The notes beneath the pieces are model-generated. The model did not search any database, was not told where the DNA came from, and was given only the letters and a program-made list of their open reading frames with translations. A program made the position numbers and the translations under genes. From assembly GCF_030315685.1 (NCBI RefSeq), contig NZ_JASXSI010000002.1, positions 293,712 through 357,711 on the forward strand: 64,000 nucleotides of DNA, written 5' to 3'. Shown here one piece after another: positions 1-9,237 of the stretch. Source of the DNA: Gordonia sp. ABSL11-1 (GTDB lineage: Bacteria > Actinomycetota > Actinomycetes > Mycobacteriales > Mycobacteriaceae). The first letter of the stretch is position 1. Every line of letters begins with the position of its first letter.

Positions 1-1
1 G

Positions 2-322
2 CTACGCCGGGCGGGTGTGACCGCCGAGGAACTCGTGCCCTTGCTCGAACCGGGAGCGCTGACCGGCCCACTCAACTGGTATCGGGCGAACTTCACCGGC
101 AACATCGCCGAGACGCTGGCCTGCCCGCCGGTGGAGATCCCCACCACGATGGTCTGGGGCGACGCCGACCACGCACTCGGCCGGGAGCAGGCGCAGGGGA
201 GCAGTCGGTACGCATACTCCGACTACCGGTTCTGCGAACTCCCGGGCGTCGATCACTGGATTCCGCAGAATGCCGCCGCTGCCCTCGCGAGTGAGATCGC
301 GTTGCGGTCCGCCGTGTTCTGA
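2..322 (+). CDS. Alpha/beta hydrolase, C-terminal fragment (5' end outside window)
   Basis: The reading frame is open to the left edge of the window, so only the last 106 or so residues are present. They carry the final strand-helix part of an alpha/beta hydrolase: WGDADHALG supplies the likely catalytic acid and GVDHWIPQ the catalytic histidine. The nucleophile elbow would lie upstream of the window. Substrate cannot be told; epoxide hydrolase-like and haloalkane dehalogenase-like enzymes have similar C-termini. It converges on the ferredoxin reductase gene. Confidence 0.8.
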   Translation, partial: LRRAGVTAEELVPLLEPGALTGPLNWYRANFTGNIAETLACPPVEIPTTMVWGDADHALGREQAQGSSRYAYSDYRFCELPGVDHWIPQNAAAALASEIALRSAVF

Positions 323-404
323 GCGCGCGCAGGGCGTTCCCCGTGGTCTCTGAGGTGCTTCCGCCGCATGCCTGATGCTGAGGTGCTGCCTCACCGATGC
401 CTGA

Positions 405-433
405 TCCCTGAGCAGCCGAGCGTCACGAAGGGG
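405..433. repeat. Degenerate copy of a dispersed actinobacterial repeat
   Basis: The stretch TCCCTGAGCAGCC...CGAGCGTCACGAAGGG matches both ends of the longer element inside truB (34224-34269) but lacks about 16 internal bases. It sits between two convergent genes. Just upstream, 351-405 holds short direct repeats (GAGGTGCT and ATGCCTGAT, twice each). The relation to a known family is from memory. Confidence 0.5.
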
Positions 434-446
434 CCAGGTCCTCGCC

Positions 447-1160
447 TCAGCCGAACCGCTCGGTCCGCACCCGATCGGGCCGGTGGCCGGCGGCGATCAT
501 GGCCGCGGCGGCGTGCTCGACGAAGCGGTTGGGGCCGCAGATGAACACCGTCGGATCGCGATCGGCGTCGATGGTGATCTCCGCGAACTCGGTGGGGCCG
601 AGTCGGCCGACCGGACGGCTGTCGTCGTCCGGGGCCTTCCTGGTGTAGGCGAGATGCACGGGGAGACGGTGCCTTTCGACGATCTGGCGCACGTCGTCGG
701 CGAACAGCATGCGGTCCGGTGAACGCAAGGAGTACACGAGGTCGAACGGCACCATCGGGGCGACGACCTCGCGGGTGCGGATCATCGCCATCAGTGGGGC
801 GAGTCCCGAGCCCCCGGCGATGAGCTGCACGGGGCGCGGATCCGTCTCATCCCAGGTGAAGAAACCACCGTGGGGTCGGGTCACCTCGAGCGGGTCGCCG
901 ATCTCGACCACGTCGACGAGGTAGGGCGAGACCTCGCCGTCCTGCGCCCGCTCGACGGTCACCTCGACGGTTCGATCCTCCCGGACATCGGACAACGAGT
1001 ACGTGCGGGCCGTCGAGTACCCGTCCTCGGCGGTCAGCCGGATGTCGAGGTGCTGTCCGGGCAGTCCGCAGAATGGCTCGGACAGGGCCAGGCGCAACGA
1101 TCGGGCGCTCTCGGTGTGCCGTGTCTGCGCGATCACCGTCGTGATCTGCCAGTCGGTCAT
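447..1160 (-). CDS. Ferredoxin/flavodoxin-type NAD(P)H reductase (FNR family)
   Basis: This 237-residue flavoprotein would pass electrons between NAD(P)H and an acceptor in the cytoplasm. Visible motifs are the FAD-binding RTYSLSD, the pyridine-nucleotide loop GGSGLAPLMAMIR and the C-terminal FICGPNRFVEHAA. There is no 2Fe-2S domain, so it needs a separate partner. I chose the ATG at 1160, because the open frame further upstream is only the shadow of the molybdoenzyme gene. It lies 13 bases downstream of that gene on the same strand, so the two probably form an operon and may form a redox pair (inference). Confidence 0.85.
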   Translation of the reverse strand: MTDWQITTVIAQTRHTESARSLRLALSEPFCGLPGQHLDIRLTAEDGYSTARTYSLSDVREDRTVEVTVERAQDGEVSPYLVDVVEIGDPLEVTRPHGGFFTWDETDPRPVQLIAGGSGLAPLMAMIRTREVVAPMVPFDLVYSLRSPDRMLFADDVRQIVERHRLPVHLAYTRKAPDDDSRPVGRLGPTEFAEITIDADRDPTVFICGPNRFVEHAAAAMIAAGHRPDRVRTERFG

Positions 1161-1173
1161 CGGTCGCACCGCG

Positions 1174-1770
1174 TCATGAGTACCGCTGTTCGGTCCACGG
1201 GTCGCCGTGCATGTGATATCCGCGACTCTCCCAGAATCCCGGTGTGTCCGATGACATGAAGCGCAGGCGCCGCACCCATTTGGCGCTCTTCCAGAAGTAG
1301 AGGTGGGGGACGAGCAGCCGTGCCGGACCGCCGTGCTCGGCCGGCAGCGGCTCGCCGTCGAAGGTGTCGGCGACCCAGCCGCGACCGGAGACGAGGTCGG
1401 TGAGAGCCACGTTGGTGGTGTAGCCGCCATGGCAGTGCACCATCACATGGGTGTCGCCCGGCCAGGGGAGCCGGCTCATGATCGTGTCGAAGGAGACGCC
1501 GCGCCAGCGTGTCTCGAATTTGGACCACCGGGTGACGCAGTGGATGTCGGTGACGATCTCCTCATGAGGCAGCGCCTGGAACTGTGCCCAGTCCCAGGTG
1601 TGCGCACGATGATCGGACGACTGCACCGTCAGCGTCCAGGTGTCGAGAGGGACGGTCGGTGTGGGTTCGGCCGACAACACAGGGAAGTCGAAGGTCCGAT
1701 ACTGGCCCGGTGGGAGCCTGCCCGCGTCGCGGTCGCGACGGCCGACGAACCCGCGGTTGACGATCGCCAT
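1174..1770 (-). CDS. Sulfite oxidase-like molybdopterin-dependent oxidoreductase
   Basis: A 198-residue protein with the oxidoreductase molybdopterin-binding fold of the YedY/MsrP and sulfite-oxidase superfamily. C78 in the motif DIHCVTRWSKFETRW is the expected thiolate ligand of molybdenum. No Tat or Sec signal and no heme domain are visible, so it is probably cytoplasmic, unlike MsrP. An in-frame ATG at 1797 would add nine residues; 1770 fits the usual N-terminus (MAIVNRGFVGRR). The ferredoxin reductase follows at once and is its likely electron partner. The substrate is unknown. Confidence 0.82.
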   Translation of the reverse strand: MAIVNRGFVGRRDRDAGRLPPGQYRTFDFPVLSAEPTPTVPLDTWTLTVQSSDHRAHTWDWAQFQALPHEEIVTDIHCVTRWSKFETRWRGVSFDTIMSRLPWPGDTHVMVHCHGGYTTNVALTDLVSGRGWVADTFDGEPLPAEHGGPARLLVPHLYFWKSAKWVRRLRFMSSDTPGFWESRGYHMHGDPWTEQRYS

Positions 1771-1809
1771 GGGGAGATCGTACGCGCGCCCGCGCATCCT
1801 GCGAGCGGG

Positions 1810-3204
1810 TCAGAGGTCGAGCCCGAGCAGCGCGTTCTCCAATACCTCCGGCATCGCCGGATGAATCCAGTACTGCCCCCGCGCCATCTCGCGGGCGCCG
1901 AGACCGAAGGACATGGCCTGAATCGCCGGCTGCACGACCGTCGGCGCCTGCGGGCCGAGGACATGGCAGCCGAGCAGTCGGCCGGTCCCGCGCTCGGCGA
2001 TCACCTTGCAGAAACCGGTGGTGTCCTCCATCGCCCACCCGTAGGCGATGTCGCCGTACGCCTGCACCTTGACCGCGATGTCGATGTCGCGCTCACGGGC
2101 CTGGTTCTCGGTGAGGCCGACCGACGCGATCTGTGGATGGGTGAACACGGCGAACGGGACGAACCGGTGATCGAACGAGTCGAGATCGTCGGCGTCCCAC
2201 CCCTTCAGGAGATTGGCCTGGACGACCCTCTCCTCATGGTTGGCGACATGCTTTAGCTGGTAGGGGGAGCTGACGTCGCCCAGGGTCCACACTTTCCGCG
2301 CCTGCGTGCGGCCGTGCTCGTCACAGATGACCCGCCCCTCGTCGTCGAGCGAGACCCCGATCGAGCCGAGATTGAGCCGGTCGCCGTTGGGCGTGCGCCC
2401 CGTGGCCACGAGGAGGACGTCGCCGTCGATGTGTGTGCCGTCCTCCAGGCTGACGCGCACACCGCCGTCGGGAAGGTCGGCGGCCCCGGTGACGGCGGCG
2501 TCGAGATGGACATCCCACTTCTTCCGGGCGATCTCGGTGAACCGGCTCGAGACGTCGGTGTCGAGCTTGCGCAGGATCGCCGGGCCGCGCGCCACGATCG
2601 ACACGCGGCTGCCGAGCGCGCCGAACACGTGCGCGAACTCGGCTGCGATGTACCCGCTTCCGAGGATGACGAGGCGTTCGGGAACACGATCGAGACGCAT
2701 CACGTCGTTGTTCGTGTAGTACCGCACACCGCTCTGCTCGATGACCGGGGGAGCCGTCGCACGGGATCCGGCGGCCAACACCACCTCCGTGGCGATGACG
2801 ACGGCGTCGGCGGTCACCAGACGGTAGCGGCCGTCGTCGTCCCGTCCGTCGAACTCGACATGCGACGAGTAGACGGTGATGTTGGGGCAGCGGTCCTCGC
2901 GATACTCCTTGCCGCCCAGCGAGATCGGGTCGATCCGACCGAATACCCGGTCGACGATGGCCGGCCAGTCGACCGCGTCGACATGGGCTGCGACGCCGAA
3001 ACGGTCGGCCTCGCGGGCGTTCTCGGCGACCTCGGCGGCGTAGACGAACATCTTGGTCGGGATGCAGCCCACGTTCAGGCAGGTACCGCCGTACACGCCT
3101 TCCTCGAAGATGGCGATGCTCGTGTCGTCGAACCGTTCGTCCGGGATGGAATTACCACTGCCCGAACCGATGATGGCGAGATCGACGACCTGGGTGACGC
3201 TCAT
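1810..3204 (-). CDS. mtr: Mycothione reductase
   Basis: A 464-residue pyridine nucleotide-disulfide oxidoreductase that reduces mycothiol disulfide with NADPH and so keeps the actinobacterial thiol buffer reduced. The N-terminal FAD motif is [10 protein letters not shown], a form typical of Mtr rather than of lipoamide dehydrogenase. The redox pair is C42/C47 in [14 protein letters not shown] second Rossmann motif ([15 protein letters not shown]) binds NADPH, and the C-terminal dimerisation domain carries the [13 protein letters not shown] active-site histidine. The ATG overlaps the upstream hydrolase stop by four bases (ATGA), so translation is coupled. Residues needed for activity all appear present. 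Confidence 0.95.
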   Translation of the reverse strand: MSVTQVVDLAIIGSGSGNSIPDERFDDTSIAIFEEGVYGGTCLNVGCIPTKMFVYAAEVAENAREADRFGVAAHVDAVDWPAIVDRVFGRIDPISLGGKEYREDRCPNITVYSSHVEFDGRDDDGRYRLVTADAVVIATEVVLAAGSRATAPPVIEQSGVRYYTNNDVMRLDRVPERLVILGSGYIAAEFAHVFGALGSRVSIVARGPAILRKLDTDVSSRFTEIARKKWDVHLDAAVTGAADLPDGGVRVSLEDGTHIDGDVLLVATGRTPNGDRLNLGSIGVSLDDEGRVICDEHGRTQARKVWTLGDVSSPYQLKHVANHEERVVQANLLKGWDADDLDSFDHRFVPFAVFTHPQIASVGLTENQARERDIDIAVKVQAYGDIAYGWAMEDTTGFCKVIAERGTGRLLGCHVLGPQAPTVVQPAIQAMSFGLGAREMARGQYWIHPAMPEVLENALLGLDL

Positions 3205-4307
3205 GCGTGCTCCGTTCTCATCGTGGCGGTGTCCCGGTCCGGAGTGTGGCCGGGTGAGGCCGGAATCCCGAGTGTGCCCTGCAGCCACGCATCCACCTCT
3301 CGATAGGCCGCGGACCGCGCCCGCTCGACCGAGAGGAACACGTCGTGGCGGGCGTCGATGATCGGCACCACCGCCACCCGGTCGCCGAGGTGACCGCTCC
3401 ACCGTGTCATGTGCCGGATGTCGAGGACCACGTCCGCGTTGTCGACACCGGCCTGCCGGTGGTTCCCGAAGATGGTCTTGTCCGATCGCAGCACCAACGT
3501 CGGCACCCCGATGTCGATTCCCCGGTGCAGTCGCGCGTGTCCGCGCCGTACGGCGTGCAGGAATCCGAACGTGACCGGGAATCCGCCCATCGGTTTCAGC
3601 GCGAGGTCGTAGGCCCATTCGCCGCCGGTCGTCTCGTGGATGCTCCGCCCGTAGCCCTCGGACAGTTCCTGCGGGATGACGGCCGTCGGACGGATTGCGG
3701 CGACGGCTCGGAGCAAGAGCGACACGACCGGGGTGCGCAGGACCGGACTGCCCTGCAGGTCGAACCAGGGACTGTTCAGCAGCAGACCGCTGACGTGCGC
3801 GAATCGGTCCGGCGACGACGTCCTCAGCCGGTCCAGCCAGAGCGGGGTGATCAATCCGCCGGTCGAGTGGGCCGCGATGAGTACCCGCGCCGGAGCGCCC
3901 TCGGTCGCGGTCTCGGTGATCACCACGTCGAGCGCCTTCCCGAGCTCGTCGTCGTAGCAGCGCAGGTCGGTGGTCAGGTGGGGTGTGTGGTGTGGCTGGA
4001 GTGATCGGCCGCACTTGCGCAGATCGATCGCGTAGAACGCGTACCCGCGGTCGTGGAAGAAGTCCGCCAGCGGCTCGTGGAAGAAGTAGTCGGTGAATCC
4101 GTGCACGTAGAGCACCGCGCCGTTGACGGCGGCGCCGCCGCCCGCCCTGCGGACGAGTGTCGCGGTGATCGGGTCCTCGCCGTCGACGTCGGGCCCCAGC
4201 GGCAGGGTCAGCGTCTCGTACCGGTCCAGCAGATGGTCGGGTTGCCAGGTCGCAGCGGGTCCGCCATCGTCAGGGATGGGCCCGGGGGATGCGGTCACCT
4301 GGTCCAC
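3201..4307 (-). CDS. Alpha/beta hydrolase, Rv2854-like
   Basis: A 368-residue serine hydrolase of the lysophospholipase type. The oxyanion strand is [10 protein letters not shown], the nucleophile elbow AHSTGG and the likely acid/histidine segment [11 protein letters not shown]. No signal peptide is seen. It is coupled by ATGA overlap to mtr, as Rv2854 neighbours mtr in M. tuberculosis (from memory), which suggests but does not prove a role in thiol metabolism or stress. I chose GTG 4307; an ATG at 4358 is in frame but adds a non-hydrolase-like Arg-rich leader. Confidence 0.8.
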   Translation of the reverse strand: MDQVTASPGPIPDDGGPAATWQPDHLLDRYETLTLPLGPDVDGEDPITATLVRRAGGGAAVNGAVLYVHGFTDYFFHEPLADFFHDRGYAFYAIDLRKCGRSLQPHHTPHLTTDLRCYDDELGKALDVVITETATEGAPARVLIAAHSTGGLITPLWLDRLRTSSPDRFAHVSGLLLNSPWFDLQGSPVLRTPVVSLLLRAVAAIRPTAVIPQELSEGYGRSIHETTGGEWAYDLALKPMGGFPVTFGFLHAVRRGHARLHRGIDIGVPTLVLRSDKTIFGNHRQAGVDNADVVLDIRHMTRWSGHLGDRVAVVPIIDARHDVFLSVERARSAAYREVDAWLQGTLGIPASPGHTPDRDTATMRTEHA

Positions 4308-4379
4308 TGTAGAGAAGGCGCCCCCGCGTGATCGGGCGCGGAGTGTCGCCCAGCCCACACTTTGCCCGAGGCGATTCCG

Positions 4380-4404
4380 TTGTTCGGCGGTGAATGGGGA
4401 ACAA
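4380..4404. promoter_or_regulatory. Inverted repeat TTGTTC-N13-GAACAA, candidate operator before mqo
   Basis: TTGTTC (4380-4385) and GAACAA (4399-4404) are perfect inverse complements in the gap between the divergent hydrolase and mqo genes. The site lies about 75 bases before the mqo start and could control either gene. The binding protein is unknown. Confidence 0.4.
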
Positions 4405-4480
4405 TGGCCGTCGACAGGGACGACCGCGTCGGCGACAGCGACAGCGTCGATCGTCCAGGCTGTGCGAAGGAGAGTTCCTC

Positions 4481-6010
4481 GTGTCTCAAACGGTGATCAA
4501 GACGGACGTCGCGCTGGTCGGCGCGGGCATCATGAGCGCCACGCTCGGTGCACTGCTACGCCGGTTGCAGCCGGACTGGTCCATCAGCCTGTTCGAGCGG
4601 CTCGACGCCGCCGCCGCGGAGAGCAGCGACCCGTGGAACAACGCCGGCACCGGCCACTCCGCCCTCTGCGAGCTGAACTACACGCCGAAGACCGCCGACG
4701 GTGACGTCAACATCGACAAGGCGATCAATATCAACGAGCAGTTCCAGGTCTCGCGCCAGTTCTGGGCCAACTCGGTCGACAACGGCATCCTGGGCGATCC
4801 GAGCGAGTTCATCAACCCCATCCCGCACGTCAGCTTCACCCACGGTGCCGACGGCGTCGATTACCTGCGCAAGCGCCACGAACGCCTGGCCGGTCAGGTC
4901 CTGTTCGAGGGCATGGAGTTCATCGACGACCCCGCCGAGTTCTCCGCCCGGCTGCCGCTGATGTCCGCCGGACGTGACTTCGCCGACCCGGTCGCCCTCA
5001 ACTGGTTCACCGACGGCACCGACGTCGACTTCGGTGCGCTCACCCAGCAGCTCCTCAACTACGTCGGACGGACCGGCGCCGACATCTACTTCGGCCACTC
5101 GGTCACCAACCTGTCGCAGCAGTCCGACGGCAGCTGGATGGTCAAGGCGCGCAACCTGCGCACCACGGAGAAGTTCACCGTCCACGCCAAGTTCGTGTTC
5201 GTGGGTGCCGGTGGCGGTGCCCTGCACCTGCTCCAGAAGTCGGGCATCAAGGAGGCGAAGGGATTCGGCGGTTTCCCGGTCTCCGGCGAGTTCTTCCGCT
5301 GCACCAACCCCGACCTGATCACCGAGCACCACGCCAAGGTCTACGGCCAGGCCGCCGTCGGCGCTCCGCCGATGTCGGTGCCGCACCTCGACACCCGCGT
5401 GATCAACCACAAACCGGGTCTGCTGTTCGGACCGTACGCCGGGTGGTCGCCCAAGTTCCTCAAGAGCGGCAAGGTCACCGATCTGCCCTTCTCGGTGAAG
5501 CCCGGGAATCTGCTGCCGATGCTGTCCATCGCCCCGCAGGAGTTCGGTCTGCTCAAGTACCTGATCAGTGAGCTCGCCGCCAGCCGGGCCGATCGCGTGA
5601 ACACACTCGGCGAGTTCGTCCCGCGCGCCGACGGCGACGACTGGGAGATCATCACCGCCGGCCAGCGTGTGCAGGTCATCCGCAAGACCGGCGTCGGCGG
5701 CAGCCTGGAGTTCGGGACCGCCGTGGTCACCGCCGGGGACGGGACGATCGCCGGCCTGCTCGGCGCGTCCCCCGGTGCGTCGACCGCCGTCCCGGCGATG
5801 CTGCAGGTCCTGGAGAAGTGTTTCCCGACCGAGTACGAGGGTTGGGGTGCCGCGCTGACCGAGATGATCCCGTCGTTCGGCCGCAAGCTGTCCGCCGATC
5901 GCGATCTGTTCCGTCAGGTCTGGGACTGGACCACTGCCAGCCTGCAGCTCAAGCGCGACGACCTCGCGCCCCCGGTCGGCGCCGACCACGCCCCGGCCAC
6001 AGCGGTCTGA
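4481..6010 (+). CDS. mqo: Malate:quinone oxidoreductase
   Basis: A 509-residue FAD-dependent, membrane-associated enzyme that oxidises malate to oxaloacetate and reduces quinone in the TCA cycle. The N-terminal dinucleotide motif is [14 protein letters not shown], followed by the Mqo-specific [20 protein letters not shown], and a C-terminal IPSFGRKL region. Length matches the family. The GTG at 4481 is preceded by a good ribosome site, GAAGGAGAG (4466-4474). It stands alone as the first gene of a rightward block; its order before the acetyltransferase and chelatase genes is as in mycobacteria. Confidence 0.95.
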   Translation: MSQTVIKTDVALVGAGIMSATLGALLRRLQPDWSISLFERLDAAAAESSDPWNNAGTGHSALCELNYTPKTADGDVNIDKAININEQFQVSRQFWANSVDNGILGDPSEFINPIPHVSFTHGADGVDYLRKRHERLAGQVLFEGMEFIDDPAEFSARLPLMSAGRDFADPVALNWFTDGTDVDFGALTQQLLNYVGRTGADIYFGHSVTNLSQQSDGSWMVKARNLRTTEKFTVHAKFVFVGAGGGALHLLQKSGIKEAKGFGGFPVSGEFFRCTNPDLITEHHAKVYGQAAVGAPPMSVPHLDTRVINHKPGLLFGPYAGWSPKFLKSGKVTDLPFSVKPGNLLPMLSIAPQEFGLLKYLISELAASRADRVNTLGEFVPRADGDDWEIITAGQRVQVIRKTGVGGSLEFGTAVVTAGDGTIAGLLGASPGASTAVPAMLQVLEKCFPTEYEGWGAALTEMIPSFGRKLSADRDLFRQVWDWTTASLQLKRDDLAPPVGADHAPATAV

Positions 6011-6080
6011 CATCCCCGACCGACGCGGAGCAGACGACGTGGCTGGTACGGGAGAGTCGGAATGTGATAGTCACGAGGTC

Positions 6081-6563
6081 ATGACCACGGAAGGGCAACT
6101 GCGCCACAGCCTGTCCGCCGATCTCGACGCGGCGACGCTCTACCAGATCCTGCGACTGCGGGTCGACGTCTTCGTCGTCGAGCAGGCGTGCCCGTATCCC
6201 GAACTCGACGGACGGGACCTGGATCCGCAGACCCGGCAGTTCTGGATCTCCGGCGACGACGGGGTGATCGCCACCCTGCGCCTGCTGGTCGACCCCCCGG
6301 CCGCCGATGGTCGTCCGATGTATCGCATCGGTCGGGTCTGCACCGAACGCGGTCATCGTGGACAAGGACTGACCGCGCAGCTGCTCGGCGCCGCCCTCGC
6401 CGAGATCGGTGATCATCCGTGCCGGATCGACGCACAGACCTACCTCGTCGACATGTACGCCAAGTTCGGCTTCCTGGCCGAGGGCGACGAGTATCTCGAA
6501 GACGGCATCCCCCACGTCGCGATGCGACGTGACCCGGCGCCGTCGGCAGGTCGGTCCCGATGA
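6081..6563 (+). CDS. GNAT family N-acetyltransferase (ElaA-like)
   Basis: A 160-residue GNAT-fold protein. FVVEQACPYPELDGRDLD is the start typical of the ElaA branch, and the acetyl-CoA loop is RIGRVCTERGHRGQGLTAQLL (R/QxxGxG/A form). The substrate is unknown. The ATG at 6081 has GAGG close upstream. Its stop overlaps the start of the chelatase gene (ATGA), so it is the first gene of a coupled cobalamin run, matching Rv2851c in context. Nothing shows that it acts in cobalamin synthesis itself. Confidence 0.85.
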   Translation: MTTEGQLRHSLSADLDAATLYQILRLRVDVFVVEQACPYPELDGRDLDPQTRQFWISGDDGVIATLRLLVDPPAADGRPMYRIGRVCTERGHRGQGLTAQLLGAALAEIGDHPCRIDAQTYLVDMYAKFGFLAEGDEYLEDGIPHVAMRRDPAPSAGRSR

Positions 6564-8566
6564 GCGGACGACATCGGTCGTCGGACGTCGCGACACCGAC
6601 CCGCTATCCGTTCAGCGCCGTCGTCGGCCAAGACCGCCTCAAACTCGCGCTCATCCTGTCCGCGATCTCTCCGGCGATCGGCGGAGTCCTGATTCGCGGC
6701 GAGAAGGGCACCGCCAAGTCGACGATCGTGCGGGGACTCGGACCGATCCTCGGGGGGCACGACGAGCGCCGGGGCGGACGCGTCGTCGAACTGCCCATCG
6801 GCGCGACCGAGGATCGTGTCATCGGGTCGCTGGATCTCACCGCCGTCCTGAGCGAGGGGCGAGCAGAGTTCACGCCCGGGCTGCTCGCGCAGGCCGATGG
6901 TGGCGTCCTCTACATCGACGAGGTCAACCTGCTCGCCGATCATCTCGTCGACGTCCTGCTCGACGCCGCGGCGGGTGGTCGGGTCACCATCGAACGAGAT
7001 GGTGTGTCGCACACGCAATCCGCAGATTTCGTGCTGGTCGGCACCATGAACCCGGAAGAGGGTGAGCTGCGGCCACAGCTCCTCGACCGATTCGGTCTGG
7101 CGGTCGACGTCGCCGCCGGGCGCGACATCGACGAACGGGTCGAGGTGGTGTCACGGCGCATGGCCTACGACACCGACCCGGAGGGATTCATCGCGGAGTA
7201 CGCCGCGGCCGAGACGGATCTCGCAGAGCACATCGCGGTCGCCCGTGAGCTCGTGTCGTCGGTGGCCGTGCCGATCGCCGAGTTGCGGCGTATCGCCGGG
7301 ATCTGCGCGCACCTTGCCGTCGACGGCCTGCGCGGCGACATCGTGGTGGCGCGGACCGCGGTCGCGCATGCGGCCTGGCGGCAGGCCTCGGAGGTCACCG
7401 CCGACGACGTCCGGGTCGCGGTGGAACTCGCACTGCCACATCGCCGACGCCGCAACCCGTTCGACGAGTCGGGGCTGTCGCCGGATCAGCTCGACGAGGC
7501 GATGGACGCCGGCGACGAGGCGTCCGGCGGAACCGATACCGACACAGGCGGTCCCGACGACCCGGATCCGACCGACCCGACCGATCCGCCGGACCCCGGC
7601 TCCGGGGAGGACGCACCCGCCGACGGAACCGACACGTCCCTCGAATCCGGGTCGAACCCGGATTCCCCGGGGAGCCCCGAATCCGCACCACCCGAGCCGG
7701 CCGCCGACGACCAGGACGAACCGACACCGTCGGAATCGGTGCCGGGAGCGCGGTTCGGTACCCCACGCACGAGCGAGACAGCGCAACGGATGCAGCGCCT
7801 GCGGCTCACCGGTGTCGGTGACGGAGACCCCGGTCGACGGTCACGCGCCCGCTCCCGCCGTGGGAAGGATACGCGCGCAGTCGATTTCGAGAACGGCCGG
7901 CCGATCCACCTGTTCGGCACGATCCTGTCCGCGGCCGAACGTGAAGCGGCCGCCGCGGCCGACGGCACAGCGCTGCGCATCGCCGCACACGACCTGCGCG
8001 CAGCCGAGCGCATCGGGCAGGAGGGCAATCTCGTCGTGTTCGTCGTCGACCTGTCCGGGTCGATGACGGCGCGGCGCCGCCTGTCGGCGGTCAGCGAGAT
8101 CTGTGTCGATCTGCTCCGTGATTCGTACACCCGTCGCGATCGTGTCGCGGTCGTCGTCGCGCGCGGCGCGACCGCCTCGGTGGCGGTCCCGCCGACCAGG
8201 TCGGTCGACATCGCGGTCCGCCGACTCGCCGACATCCGGACCGGCGGCCGTACGCCGTTGGCCGAGGGACTGACGGCCGCGAGCGAACTCGTCGAGCGCG
8301 CGGCGCGGCGCGAACCGCAGCGTCGGCCGATGCTCGTCGTCCTCACCGACGGCCGGGCGACCGCCGGTAGGGACGCCGCGGCCCGGGCCCGCGCAGTGGC
8401 CGCGACGATCGGGCGCCGCGGCCTGGAATCGGTGGTGGTGGACTGCGAACAGGGCATGATCCGGCTCGGCCTCGCCGGCGAGCTCGCCGCGGCGATGGGC
8501 GCACGGTGTCTACCGATGGACGAGTTGTCGGCGGGGTCGCTGGCGCGTCCGTCGCGGGCCGCGTGA
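6560..8566 (+). CDS. Magnesium/cobalt chelatase, fused AAA+ (ChlI) and VWA (ChlD) subunit
   Basis: A 668-residue protein with two parts. Residues 15-305 form an AAA+ ATPase with Walker A GEKGTAKS (47-54) and Walker B VLYIDEVNLL. After an acidic Asp/Pro/Glu-rich linker (about 310-410), a von Willebrand A domain carries the metal-ion site DLSGSMTARRRL near residue 497. In actinobacteria such ChlID fusions are thought to power CobN in aerobic cobalt insertion; cobO and cobB directly follow, which supports that role here. CobN itself is not in the window. It overlaps the acetyltransferase stop by four bases. Confidence 0.88.
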   Translation: MSGRHRSSDVATPTRYPFSAVVGQDRLKLALILSAISPAIGGVLIRGEKGTAKSTIVRGLGPILGGHDERRGGRVVELPIGATEDRVIGSLDLTAVLSEGRAEFTPGLLAQADGGVLYIDEVNLLADHLVDVLLDAAAGGRVTIERDGVSHTQSADFVLVGTMNPEEGELRPQLLDRFGLAVDVAAGRDIDERVEVVSRRMAYDTDPEGFIAEYAAAETDLAEHIAVARELVSSVAVPIAELRRIAGICAHLAVDGLRGDIVVARTAVAHAAWRQASEVTADDVRVAVELALPHRRRRNPFDESGLSPDQLDEAMDAGDEASGGTDTDTGGPDDPDPTDPTDPPDPGSGEDAPADGTDTSLESGSNPDSPGSPESAPPEPAADDQDEPTPSESVPGARFGTPRTSETAQRMQRLRLTGVGDGDPGRRSRARSRRGKDTRAVDFENGRPIHLFGTILSAAEREAAAAADGTALRIAAHDLRAAERIGQEGNLVVFVVDLSGSMTARRRLSAVSEICVDLLRDSYTRRDRVAVVVARGATASVAVPPTRSVDIAVRRLADIRTGGRTPLAEGLTAASELVERAARREPQRRPMLVVLTDGRATAGRDAAARARAVAATIGRRGLESVVVDCEQGMIRLGLAGELAAAMGARCLPMDELSAGSLARPSRAA

Positions 8567-8603
8567 CCCGATCACGCACATCTGACAATCGGCAGGAGGC
8601 GTT

Positions 8604-9221
8604 GTGCCGCAAGGAGTTCCCGACACGATCCCGGCAGACGGTCTGACGACCCGGCAGCGACGGAACCAACCTGTGCTGGCGGTGCACACGGGCGACGGCA
8701 AAGGCAAGTCGACGGCTGCCTTCGGGATGGCGATGCGCGCGTGGAACGCCGGGATGCGGGTCGCGGTCTTCCAGTTCGTGAAGAGTGCGAAGTGGCGGGT
8801 CGGCGAGGAGTCGGCCCTGGCCGCGCTCGGTGACGTGCACGAGCGGACCGGGGCGGGCGGCCCCGTGGAGTGGCACAAGATGGGACAGGGCTGGTCGTGG
8901 CTGCGCGCCAACGCCGACCACACCGACGACCACGCGGCGGCCGCGCAGGCCGGATGGGCGGAGATCGCGCGCCGTCTCGCCGCCGAGCAACACGACTTCT
9001 ACGTCCTCGACGAGTTCACCTACCCGATGGGCTGGGGATGGGTCGACACCGACGAGGTGGTGGAGACGCTGCGCCTGCGGCCCGGTCGACAGCACGTCGT
9101 CATCACCGGGCGACGTGCGCCGACCGCGCTTGTCGAGGCGGCTGATCTGGTGACCGAGATGACCAAGATCGCCCACCCCATGGACGCGGGGCGCAAGGGA
9201 CAGAAGGGCATCGAGTGGTGA
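8604..9221 (+). CDS. cobO: Cob(I)yrinic acid a,c-diamide adenosyltransferase
   Basis: A 205-residue CobO/BtuR enzyme that transfers the adenosyl group from ATP to the cobalt of corrinoids. The P-loop variant TGDGKGKST lies near residues 29-37, followed by FQFVKSAKWRVGEE and the conserved DEFTYPMGWGW and ITGRRAP blocks. The GTG start at 8604 has a strong AGGAGG ribosome site (8594-8599). It sits 37 bases after the chelatase gene and just before cobB, in one rightward run. No riboswitch was seen upstream. Confidence 0.95.
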   Translation: MPQGVPDTIPADGLTTRQRRNQPVLAVHTGDGKGKSTAAFGMAMRAWNAGMRVAVFQFVKSAKWRVGEESALAALGDVHERTGAGGPVEWHKMGQGWSWLRANADHTDDHAAAAQAGWAEIARRLAAEQHDFYVLDEFTYPMGWGWVDTDEVVETLRLRPGRQHVVITGRRAPTALVEAADLVTEMTKIAHPMDAGRKGQKGIEW

Positions 9222-9237
9222 CCGGGGGATGGCCGGC

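Noticed and set aside
447..1430. Longer ferredoxin reductase starting at 1430
   Set aside because: The extra 90 residues overlap the molybdoenzyme gene and look like a shadow of it; the FNR fold begins at the 1160 start.
8567..8603. Cobalamin riboswitch before cobO
   Set aside because: The gap has only 37 bases and no B12-box-like motif; none was seen before the acetyltransferase or chelatase genes either.
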